This document shows, piece after piece, positions 28,044 through 35,599 of a stretch of 64,000 nt of DNA (its first letter is position 1; each line of letters begins with the position of its first letter). Source of the stretch: Chloroflexota bacterium. Its GTDB lineage: Bacteria > Chloroflexota > Chloroflexia > Chloroheliales > Chloroheliaceae. The DNA lies in assembly GCA_028287745.1 (NCBI GenBank), contig JAQBPB010000015.1, positions 33,605 to 97,604 on the forward strand, read 5' to 3'. A program made the position numbers and the translations under genes. A model generated the notes under the pieces. That model was not told the DNA's origin, did no database searches, and was given only the letters and a program-made list of their open reading frames with translations.

Positions 28044-30002
28044 ATGCCAGACCTATCTTTAGATAACTCGGGAAATAATTCGGAACAAAAAAATACCGCC
28101 GGGCCGGCCTCGCTCCCGGTCAACCCGCCAGCTAACAATAAGCCCAGACCTAAAGTAAGAGGCTTAGCCGGAAACCTGTTTAAGGCCGTCGGCCAGGGCA
28201 GGGACGCCATCGGGAATGTCGCCGGTAATACTTTTAATACCCTGACCAACGCGGTCGGTTCGACCGGTCAGTTTGCCGGGCGCGTCTTTGCCGGTAAGCT
28301 TGGCCGGGGTGAAATCCCTAATTACAGCTATGCTGAACTGGCCCGCCTGTTTGAAACATGGCTCCGCAAGCAGAAACGGGGCGAAGTAAAGGGCTTTACG
28401 GCCCTGGTTGACGGGGAAATATTGTACCTGGTAAGTTTGGATGAAAAGGGCTTTTTATCGGGCGACTACCTTTTTGCTTTTGGCGGGACTAATTCCCGCA
28501 CCGTAACTTCTTTTGTGGCCGGGCAGAAGATAAATGGCAAACCCTACTCCGGCCTGGCCCTGGTAATCGAGCGGTGGGATGTAACGCGCTTTAGCCTGGT
28601 AAAAGAATTAAGTTGTTTTGTCTGGCGGGACGGCGTGCGGACCGGCAAATCCGGGGCGGCGGTCGATTATGTCTCAAACTGGCTGGTTGACCTGGCCGGG
28701 AGCCAGTTCGAAAAGCGCGACCTCATCGAAGAAAACCGCCACACCCAGAAGCCGCCGGATGCTACTTTCACGGGCCGGGCCGATATCCTGGAGTTTATCG
28801 CTCGCTCGGTGGTGTCCACCGACCTGGCCGGACAGGGCTTGCCCTGGCTTTTTTCCATCAGCAGTCCTGGTGGGGCCGGGAAAAGTTACCTACTGAATGT
28901 GATACAGGAAAATTATACGGCCCGCCTGCTTACGGCTCGCCTGGACCACCTGGATTATACCGACGCGAAAGGCGATTTAATCAGCCTGGTCACCATCCTT
29001 GCGAGCAAGTTTCGCAACGCGGGCTGTCCCACCCCGGCCTTTGACAAGGTCTACCAGCAGCAGTTCCCAGGGCAGGAGACCGCCGAGGAAGCCCCGCGCT
29101 TTTCCAGGGAGGACATCGCTCGCGAGGTGGGCCGGGTCCTTACCGGAGCCGGGGCTAAAAAGCTGGCCTTGCAACTTAGCAATACCTTTAACAAATTCTG
29201 GTTCGTTAAACACGTACCGGGCTTTATCGGCGTGGGCGCGTCCATAATCGAAATAGGGATTGGACTTTTCGGGCAGGTCACCCAGGAGCAGCAGGAGGAG
29301 ATTGATACGCTTTTAGGCAGCCGCCCGGTCCAGGAATTAACCCAGGCTCTGGTCACCGACTTGGCAAAATTTGTGGACCAGCAGCGCGACAAGTATTATC
29401 TTTGGCGGCGGCCTATGCTGGTTTTCGATACCTATGAACAGGCCGGGCCGGTGGTTGACCAGTGGCTGCGGACGGTCTTGCTGGTAAACCCGGCCCTGCG
29501 CGTCCTGGAGCCGGTAGTGCTGATCGCCGGGCGTTTCGAGCTTTTGACCTACGACTCGCGCTGGTCCGATTACCAGAGCGGCCTGCGGAATTTCCACCTG
29601 TACCCGTTTGACCTGGCGGAAACTACCGAATACCTGACCAAACTGGGAATCACCGACCCGGGCCGCATCGCCAACCTGTACGAGGTAACCGGCGGCCTGC
29701 CGTTATTCTTGCACCTGGCTGCCAACCTCACCAGCGAGGCCAGTATAGTAAAAGTTTTGGCCGAACGCCTGTTGGAAGAAGTTGAGCCGGAGTGGCGGAA
29801 CAGCTTTTTGGAAATGGCCCAGCCGGACGGCTTCAACCTGGAAACGGTCCGGCGCTATACCAACCCCAAGTCCCAGGCCGAAGCCTTTTATGAAGAACTG
29901 ACCCGGGCCTCTTTTGTCGAAATCCGGGGCAACCTGTGGCACTTTCTACCGGCGGTCCGCCAGATTTTCCTGCGTTACCGCGAGCTAAAAGGCCGTCCTT
30001 AG
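28044..30002 (+). CDS. STAND-like P-loop ATPase with uncharacterised N-terminal region
   Basis: A 652-residue protein not recognised as a named family. Residues 1-90 are low-complexity and Gly/Ala/Asn-rich with an amphipathic look. Residues about 92-215 form an unassigned alpha/beta domain. A GRADILEFI segment (about 244) resembles the GREx lead-in of STAND NTPases, and Walker A is SPGGAGKS (about 274-281). A hydrophobic stretch follows at 389-410 (PGFIGVGASIIEIGIGLFG), then Walker B MLVFDTYE (about 458-465), a sensor-like VLIAGRFE and a C-terminal winged-helix-like part. STAND ATPases act as switches in signalling and immunity. It stands alone, with no effector or repeat domain visible. Confidence 0.75.
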   Translation: MPDLSLDNSGNNSEQKNTAGPASLPVNPPANNKPRPKVRGLAGNLFKAVGQGRDAIGNVAGNTFNTLTNAVGSTGQFAGRVFAGKLGRGEIPNYSYAELARLFETWLRKQKRGEVKGFTALVDGEILYLVSLDEKGFLSGDYLFAFGGTNSRTVTSFVAGQKINGKPYSGLALVIERWDVTRFSLVKELSCFVWRDGVRTGKSGAAVDYVSNWLVDLAGSQFEKRDLIEENRHTQKPPDATFTGRADILEFIARSVVSTDLAGQGLPWLFSISSPGGAGKSYLLNVIQENYTARLLTARLDHLDYTDAKGDLISLVTILASKFRNAGCPTPAFDKVYQQQFPGQETAEEAPRFSREDIAREVGRVLTGAGAKKLALQLSNTFNKFWFVKHVPGFIGVGASIIEIGIGLFGQVTQEQQEEIDTLLGSRPVQELTQALVTDLAKFVDQQRDKYYLWRRPMLVFDTYEQAGPVVDQWLRTVLLVNPALRVLEPVVLIAGRFELLTYDSRWSDYQSGLRNFHLYPFDLAETTEYLTKLGITDPGRIANLYEVTGGLPLFLHLAANLTSEASIVKVLAERLLEEVEPEWRNSFLEMAQPDGFNLETVRRYTNPKSQAEAFYEELTRASFVEIRGNLWHFLPAVRQIFLRYRELKGRP

Positions 30003-30005
30003 CTG

Positions 30006-31121
30006 CTAAGCCTGGCTTGCCAAAACTTCGCGCAGGTTTTGCATCAGGATATTGGTCTGTTCGGGGGTGCCGACACTTATCCTGAAAGCATTTTTCAAGA
30101 GGGGCTTGTTAAAATAGCGGATAAAGACCCCTCTTGTTTCGAGTGTTTCTTTGATAGCGCGGGCGTTTCCCCGGTGGACGCGGCAGAAGATAAAGTTCGA
30201 GGCGCTCGCCAGCGGCTCAATTCCATCCAACCCCTGCAACAGTCCGAAAAGGCGGGCGCGTTCGGCCACGATTAGCCCGACCTTTTCGTGCAACCAGGCC
30301 GGGTCCTGTAACGAAGCCCGGGCTGCCGCCTGGGCCGCGACGGTTACGTTATAGGGCTGTTTAATCTTCCAGAGGTGCTTGATAATTGCCAGCGGGAAGA
30401 TACCATAACCCACCCGCAAACCGGCCAGGCCGCTTAACTTTGAAAAAGTCCGCAGGACCACCAGGTTTTCGTACTCGCTGGTTAGTTTCCCGTAGCTGAT
30501 ACCGGCAAAATCGTGGTAAGCCTCATCCACTACAACCAGCTTTCCGGTCGCCAGCAAAGCCCGGATGGTTTCTTCGGGGCAGAGATTGGCGGTCGGGTTA
30601 TTGGGCGTGCAGATAAAAATAATCTTGGTCCGGTCGTCTACCGCCTTGAGGGTCGCTTCCAGGTCTACGGCGTAGGTCTGCGGGTCACGTGCCACTGCCC
30701 GGACCTCGGCCTGGTACTGCTTCCCCAGGAAGGAGTACATGCCAAAGGTCGGCACCAGGTCAATAATGTTATCACCGGGCGTGATAAACAGCCTTATCAG
30801 TAGTTCTAACAGTTCGTCCGAACCGCTGCCGACCAGCAGGCGTTCCTTGTCAAAGCCCGTAAACTTCTCCAGGGCTTCGCGCAGGAAAAATGAGGCAGGG
30901 TCTGGATAGATATGATAGACGCGGTTGGAACTCAGGGCTTCCAGGGCCGCCGGGTCGCAGCCATAAGGGTTTTCGTTGGCGTCCAGCTTGACGATTTTCT
31001 CAATGGGAATACCCAGGCGTTCGCTTAGTTTTTCAAGCGGCTCAATCGGCGTATATTCCTCCAGCTCAAGCAGGTCCGGCCGCATCATTTTATCCAGGTT
31101 TATCTCTTTTATCAGGCTCAT
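30006..31121 (-). CDS. hisC: Histidinol-phosphate aminotransferase
   Basis: A pyridoxal-phosphate enzyme that converts imidazole acetol-phosphate to histidinol-phosphate. The 371-residue product has KLDANENPYG near the start, VGSGSDELLELL, FICTPNNPTANL, VVDEAYHDFAG and the PLP-binding Lys in RTFSKLSGLAGLRVGYG. It starts five bases after the hisD stop, so the two form an operon. The other histidine genes are not in the window. HisC paralogues can act on aromatic amino acids, but the hisD partner supports histidine synthesis. Confidence 0.95.
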   Translation of the reverse strand: MSLIKEINLDKMMRPDLLELEEYTPIEPLEKLSERLGIPIEKIVKLDANENPYGCDPAALEALSSNRVYHIYPDPASFFLREALEKFTGFDKERLLVGSGSDELLELLIRLFITPGDNIIDLVPTFGMYSFLGKQYQAEVRAVARDPQTYAVDLEATLKAVDDRTKIIFICTPNNPTANLCPEETIRALLATGKLVVVDEAYHDFAGISYGKLTSEYENLVVLRTFSKLSGLAGLRVGYGIFPLAIIKHLWKIKQPYNVTVAAQAAARASLQDPAWLHEKVGLIVAERARLFGLLQGLDGIEPLASASNFIFCRVHRGNARAIKETLETRGVFIRYFNKPLLKNAFRISVGTPEQTNILMQNLREVLASQA

Positions 31122-31126
31122 TTCTT

Positions 31127-32425
31127 CTATTCCTCAAACCGGATTGAAATCGCTCTTTTGTGAGCGGGTAAACCTTCCGTATCGGCCATAACTTCGGCGC
31201 TCTTGCGAAGGGCGGCCAGTCCTTCCTTGCTCATGCGCTGGACCTGCATTTTCTTGCCGAAACTTTCTACCGAAAGCGGCCCAAACATCTTGGTATTGGC
31301 GCCCGTCGGCAGGACGTGATTCAGGCCGGACACATAGTCACCGCTCGGTTCGGGGGTGTAATTACCCAGGAAGACCGTCCCGGCGTTGCGCATTTTCGGC
31401 AGCAATTCTAAAAAGTTTTCGGTACAGATTTCCAGGTGTTCCGGCGCATACTCGTTTGCAAAATCCACCGCTTCGTCCAGGGTGTCCACGATGGCAATCA
31501 TCCCGAAGCGTTCCAGGGAATTGCTGGCCCGGTCGGCTGTACTCAACAGCGGGAGTTGTTTGGCGACTTCTTTAGCGACCGCTTCGGCCAGTTCCGGCGA
31601 GTCGGTCAAAAGTACCGCCGAAGAGTCATCGGCATGTTCGGCCTGGGACAGGAAGTCCGCCGCCGCATAGGCCGGGTTCGCATTTTTATCGGCAATTATC
31701 AGCACTTCGCTCGGTCCGGCTGGCATATCAATACTGACCAGCCCTTTGCTGAAGGAAAGCACTTTTGCGGCCGTAACATAAGGGTTTCCGGCGCCAAAGA
31801 TTTTATAAGCTTTCGGTACGGAATCTGTTCCATAGGCCATAGCGGCAATCGCCTGGGCCCCACCGATTTTAAACAGCCGCATATTGGGCAGGTTCAACAG
31901 GGCGGCGGCGGCGGCAATCGGCGCGGGCAACTTGCCTTCACGGGTCGGCGGCGAGCAGACGATAATTTCCGGGCACCCGGCAATAGAGGCTGGTACCGCC
32001 GTCATCAGTAAGGAAGAAGGCAGCGGAGACCGTCCGCCCGGCACATACAGCCCGACACGTTCGATTGGCCGCCAGACCCGCCAGAGTTCGACCCCTTCGG
32101 CGGTCCAGACGTGTTGTTCTTCGGCCTGGACGTGCGTCTGGTGAAAGGTGGTCAGGTTATGGATAGCCTGGCGCAGGGCATCCAGAAACTCCGGCGAGGC
32201 AGCCTGATAAGCTTCTTGCAGCTCGGCCTGCGTGACCTCAAAAGTTTCAAGCTCGACTTTATCCAACTGCTGGGTCAATTCCCGGATAGCCGCATCGCCT
32301 CGCGTGCGGACCGCTTCCATTATCTGGCCGGTGCGCTCGTTAACCGGGCCAGACTCCCCGGCGGCGCGTTGTATGATTCGATTGATTTCCGGCTGGCTTA
32401 AATCTTTGAGGCGGACTGGGCGCAT
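31127..32425 (-). CDS. hisD: Histidinol dehydrogenase
   Basis: A zinc enzyme that oxidises histidinol to histidine in two NAD-dependent steps. The 432-residue protein has the family landmarks VPGGRSPLPSSLLM, AGCPEIIVCSPP, PAGPSEVLIIAD, LSQAEHADDS and YAPEHLEI, with zinc and catalytic residues (Gln, His, Glu) in conserved settings. It begins the hisD-hisC unit, which runs on the minus strand into a tight convergence with the STAND ATPase gene (three bases between stops). Confidence 0.97.
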   Translation of the reverse strand: MRPVRLKDLSQPEINRIIQRAAGESGPVNERTGQIMEAVRTRGDAAIRELTQQLDKVELETFEVTQAELQEAYQAASPEFLDALRQAIHNLTTFHQTHVQAEEQHVWTAEGVELWRVWRPIERVGLYVPGGRSPLPSSLLMTAVPASIAGCPEIIVCSPPTREGKLPAPIAAAAALLNLPNMRLFKIGGAQAIAAMAYGTDSVPKAYKIFGAGNPYVTAAKVLSFSKGLVSIDMPAGPSEVLIIADKNANPAYAAADFLSQAEHADDSSAVLLTDSPELAEAVAKEVAKQLPLLSTADRASNSLERFGMIAIVDTLDEAVDFANEYAPEHLEICTENFLELLPKMRNAGTVFLGNYTPEPSGDYVSGLNHVLPTGANTKMFGPLSVESFGKKMQVQRMSKEGLAALRKSAEVMADTEGLPAHKRAISIRFEE

Positions 32426-32597
32426 TGGTTCTTTCCTTACCTGATTTTATAGTTAAAAAGTAAAAGTGAAACGCGGAAGGGTGCTGTAAAGCTCCAGGTT
32501 GGCCGGGTAATTTGTCTGCCGGATACTACCGGCTTTCCAGCAAGCACCTTATTTTCAACGTAAACGTTCCACTCTTTCGCTCTAGTCTAAACGAAAA

Positions 32598-32635
32598 CTG
32601 AGCGCAGAGAAACAAAATAGTTTCTCCGCGCTCAG
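32598..32635 (-). terminator. Terminator after the Hfq-like/basic protein unit
   Basis: A 16-bp stem with one imperfect pair (32598-32613 with 32620-32635) has a six-base loop and a T-rich run on the minus strand. It lies 23 bases after the stop of the 39-residue basic protein and probably ends the transcript of the three-gene unit. Confidence 0.85.
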
Positions 32636-32658
32636 AACTTCAAACCGCTTTAGAATAA

Positions 32659-32778
32659 TTAGCGGCGAGGAGCGGTGCCAGTAGTGGCAGTGCCGGTTCG
32701 CTCGGCCTTCTTGCGGTCGCGGAGTTTCTTGGCGGTAGCACGATGCTTGCGCAGCGCAACATTTTTGCGTTTGTTCAT
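32659..32778 (-). CDS. 39-residue highly basic small protein
   Basis: An ATG frame of 39 codons beginning MNKRKNVALRKHRATAKK, rich in Lys and Arg, with a Thr/Gly/Ala tail ending APRR. It is shorter than usual ORF cut-offs. Support comes from a strong ribosome-binding site (AGAGAGGAT, nine bases before ATG), a strong terminator right after the stop, and a protein-like pattern quite unlike its surroundings. The composition recalls tiny ribosome-associated proteins (bS22-like or AURKAIP1/COX24-like). It follows the second Hfq-like gene by 76 bases on the same strand. Role unknown; ribosome or RNA binding is an inference. Confidence 0.75.
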   Translation of the reverse strand: MNKRKNVALRKHRATAKKLRDRKKAERTGTATTGTAPRR

Positions 32779-32854
32779 TGTTTACAAATCCTCTCTAGAT
32801 ATCATTTTCAATATACAAAGCTTAATAATAAGCCCTGTGCCAGTTAAACCAGGT

Positions 32855-33502
32855 TTAGGCAAACGGGTTGCGGCCCCGGCTTTCGGGTTCGCGTTCGTTG
32901 CCAGGTTCTGGCCGGTCGTAGCGGTTTGGCGCTCCACCAGGGCCTGGCCGGTTCCCAAGGGGCCGGTTATTACCACCGGGCCGGTTGCCGCCCATGGGGC
33001 TGCGGGGGCCGGAAGGCCGCCCACCAGGGGCGCCGCCCATCGGCCGGGCGAAAGTCTTTCGGGTGCCCGGACCGGACCGCGAGTCATCTTTGGTGGATGT
33101 GCCCTTTTTAAGCGGCCACCACTTTTTAATGGCGTGGCGCTGTAAAATCGTCTTTACTCCGGAATTGAGTTCGACAATTTTAATGATACTGCTGTCAGCC
33201 CCATCCACCGTCCCGGCCAGAGTTTCACCATTCATCAGCAGAAACCCGACCTGGGGCCGCCGTTCCTTTTTCAACAGTTCCATAAACCGCGAATGGGTGC
33301 TGCGGGCATAGTCGGCGAAATCTTCGACCGGTATACCAAAGTATTCGGCCAGTTTACTCCGCGAGTCATTGTCACCGGCGTGTTTCTCCAGTTCAATGGC
33401 GTGGATGAAATGTTCCGGCATATCCAGTTCCAGGGCGACTTCCCTGGGTGTGATGCCCTCTTTATGGGCACGCAGGTAAAGAATGTAAGAGCCAAGACTC
33501 AT
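32855..33502 (-). CDS. XRE-HTH plus Hfq-like protein with RG-rich tail
   Basis: A 215-residue protein in three parts. Residues about 5-65 resemble an XRE-type helix-turn-helix (ITPREVALELDMPEHFIHAIE). Residues about 73-130 look like Hfq: FMELLKKERRPQV parallels the Hfq N-terminal helix (FLNALRRERVPV), FLLMNGETLAGTV parallels Sm1, and QRHAIKKWWP parallels the Sm2 motif YKHAISTVVP, keeping the RNA-contacting His. Residues about 133-215 are disordered and rich in Arg, Gly and Pro. The start is two bases after the stop of the neighbour, whose end holds a strong AGGAGG, so translation is probably coupled. RNA-chaperone function is inferred from the similarity. Confidence 0.78.
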   Translation of the reverse strand: MSLGSYILYLRAHKEGITPREVALELDMPEHFIHAIELEKHAGDNDSRSKLAEYFGIPVEDFADYARSTHSRFMELLKKERRPQVGFLLMNGETLAGTVDGADSSIIKIVELNSGVKTILQRHAIKKWWPLKKGTSTKDDSRSGPGTRKTFARPMGGAPGGRPSGPRSPMGGNRPGGNNRPLGNRPGPGGAPNRYDRPEPGNEREPESRGRNPFA

Positions 33503-33504
33503 TC

Positions 33505-34851
33505 TTAAACCTCCTCTGGCTTGTTACCCGCCTGGGCCGCGTTCTGGGCTTCTTCTACCGCGTCGGCTTTGCGATAATAGGCCATCGCCAGCTTGCGCAG
33601 AATGACTTCCTCGCCGGTAGTCGAGTCAATAATGTGGACCGTAAAAGGCGTAAAATCGGTTACCACGCCGGTGTACTCTTTGCCGTTCATAAAGGTGAAC
33701 TTCAAAGCTACTTTCAGGTCGCGCTGTTTGCGCAGGTAAGCCGACTCAATATCACCCAGCTGCTCTGCGGTATACTTCATTACCGGTTTAGGCTCGCCGC
33801 TGGGCTGCTTTTCAGCACCACGCGGTTTGGGCGGGGCTTTTGGGGCCGGTTTAGCCGGGCGCTCATTATCTTCGGGGCCTCTTCCACCGGGCGCGCGCTG
33901 CGGGCGGTCCTGGAAATTACCGGGCGCGCGGACCGGGCGGTCCTGGAAGCCACCTGGGCCACGCGGTGCGCCACGGTCCTGGAAGCCGCCTGGGCCACGT
34001 GGTGCGCGATCCTGGAAGCCACCTGGGCCACGTGGTGCGCCGCGGTCCTGGAAGTTACCCGGCGAGCGCGGTTCGTAATTGCCACGGTCAAAGTTGCCCC
34101 GGTCGTAACCACCCGGACGCGGTTCGTAGTTGCCCCGGTCATACCCGCCGCCCTGGTCGTAACCGCCCTGGGGCCGCCGGTCGCCACCTTCAAAGCGGTT
34201 CCCACCACCTTGCCGGTTGTCATAACCGCCGTAACTATTGCGCTGTGGCTCATAACCGGCCCGTTCGGGGCCACCTGGCCGTGGTTCATAACCGGCCCGT
34301 TCGGGGCCGCCTGGCCGCGGTTCATATCCACCGCGCTCAGGGCCGCCCGGACGCGGTTCATAACCGGCCCGTTCGGGGCCACCTGGACGTGGTTCGTAAC
34401 CGGCCCGTTCGGGGCCGCCTGGCCGCGGTTCGTAACCGGCCCGTTCGGGGCCGCCCGGACGTGGTTCGTAACCAACCTGCTCGGGATTATATATGCCGCG
34501 TTCATTGGGATACCCGGTCTGAGGCGGAATGTAGTTTGGACGTTCTATTCCGGGAGGTGGCGGGCTAAAATTACCGGGAACCGGCCGCAGTGGGGCCGGT
34601 CCTGGCCGGGGCGCAGGTATTCCTCCGGAGGGGCCGCCACCGACCAGTCCGAGTTCTTCGGGCGGTTGGTTGTAAAAATCAGCGAAACGGCGGCGCTCGA
34701 TTTCGGTCGGCTCCCGTTCCCCTTCTTCTAGTTGGATAATCCGTTCACGGCTGATCTTTAAACCTGAGGTTAATTCCGCATAAGTCTTGTTATAATTTCT
34801 TTTGAGATCTTTAATTTTGCGTCCAAAATTGAAGGCTTCTGATGAACTCAT
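33505..34851 (-). CDS. XRE-HTH protein with long Arg/Gly/Pro repeats and Sm-like C-terminus
   Basis: A 448-residue protein. Residues about 8-66 form an XRE-like helix-turn-helix (KTYAELTSGLKISRERIIQLEEGEREP). Residues about 70-350 are low-complexity: six copies of a 12-residue unit (YEPRPGGPERAG, residues 128-199), then GYDRGNYEPR-type runs, then five FQDR repeats (264-318). Residues about 377-428 resemble an Sm/Hfq fold (VALKFTFMNGKEYTGVVTDFTPFTVHI, then EVILRKLAMAYYRK), more divergent than in the downstream paralogue. The composition is like RGG/RG-rich RNA-binding proteins that phase-separate. It is first in a unit with the second Hfq-like gene and the basic mini-protein. Confidence 0.75.
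   Translation of the reverse strand: MSSSEAFNFGRKIKDLKRNYNKTYAELTSGLKISRERIIQLEEGEREPTEIERRRFADFYNQPPEELGLVGGGPSGGIPAPRPGPAPLRPVPGNFSPPPPGIERPNYIPPQTGYPNERGIYNPEQVGYEPRPGGPERAGYEPRPGGPERAGYEPRPGGPERAGYEPRPGGPERGGYEPRPGGPERAGYEPRPGGPERAGYEPQRNSYGGYDNRQGGGNRFEGGDRRPQGGYDQGGGYDRGNYEPRPGGYDRGNFDRGNYEPRSPGNFQDRGAPRGPGGFQDRAPRGPGGFQDRGAPRGPGGFQDRPVRAPGNFQDRPQRAPGGRGPEDNERPAKPAPKAPPKPRGAEKQPSGEPKPVMKYTAEQLGDIESAYLRKQRDLKVALKFTFMNGKEYTGVVTDFTPFTVHIIDSTTGEEVILRKLAMAYYRKADAVEEAQNAAQAGNKPEEV
33883..34065 (-). repeat. Coding repeats with FQDR/RGPGG units
   Basis: Within the low-complexity part of the upstream Hfq-like gene, five imperfect units of about 10-12 residues are built around PGGFQDR and APRGP. 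They differ from the 36-base units further upstream in the gene, so two separate expansions are seen. Confidence 0.75.
34255..34470 (-). repeat. Six tandem 36-base coding repeats
   Basis: Six in-frame copies of a 36-base unit encode YEPRPGGPERAG (the fourth ends GG). The copies differ at a few, mostly silent, positions. Arrays of this kind expand and contract by slippage, so copy number may vary between strains. Confidence 0.9.
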
Positions 34852-35599
34852 TAGGCTATGCCTCCCTGTCGCTCTGCAACTCGCTATTCACTTACCCAGG
34901 TTTGATTTAACAATTTAACTGACAATCCAGTGGCGGCTACTACCTGGATTGTAAAATTCAAGCTGGCTAGAATCCCTATACACCGTTTCCTAAACTCTAG
35001 CTACCTCGTCCAAATCGTCTTTTGCTCTTTATGCCGGTTCAAACTACTTCATGCGTCACAAATGTAAAACCACCAAATATGACGCAGGCTTATCACTGGA
35101 AGGATTGAGATTGGTTAAATAAGCCAAATACCGGCAGCAATCGTATCAACAGGGTTAAGTCTTAGCCTTGGCGGCCACCGGGTCCGGTTATTTACCGGCC
35201 CGCATGGAGTTGCTATATATTGCTGATCAATTATTAACCTGATAAACTACATAACTGCATTTAAAAAAACCGGCTGCACAGCCAGTTTCTAGCGCAGTAA
35301 CATAGCTGTATCATATAACAGCCCTTGCCAGGTGTCAATCAATTTGCTTTAACTCACACGGGGTACTGGTTAACTCACCAACCGCTTTTGCCCCTGTCCT
35401 GCCCTGCCAGGAAGCTCGCCAGCGCCTCATGCCCGGTTTAGTCTATCCCAGGCCGGTCTTAAAGAGTAATTACTCCCTCTCCAGTACCAATTCACCCCTG
35501 AACACCCTCTTCGGTCTGAATAACCCTAAAATTTACTTAAAAAGCCGGACCCGGTAGATATACTCCACCGGGTCCGGCCCCATGCCACCTCAAATCCTA
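34852..35599. other. Long intergenic region upstream of the Hfq-like unit
   Basis: No gene is visible. The right end carries the terminator of the TadG-like gene (35544-35578), and a 7-bp inverted repeat (TGCGTCA/TGACGCA) occurs at 35052-35086. The left part should hold the promoter of the Hfq-like unit, possibly with a long leader. Confidence 0.5.
35544..35578 (-). terminator. Terminator after the TadG-like gene
   Basis: A perfect 12-bp GC-rich stem (35544-35555 with 35567-35578), loop 11, followed on the minus strand by five T. It begins 21 bases beyond the stop codon. Confidence 0.88.

Noticed and set aside
34255..34470. Regular 36-base repeats that might suggest a CRISPR array
   Set aside because: The repeats abut with no spacers and encode a 12-residue unit in frame.
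33634..34731. A 365-codon + strand frame opposite the repeat-rich Hfq-like gene
   Set aside because: It is antisense to low-complexity repeats, where stops are rare in all frames; it has no domain features.
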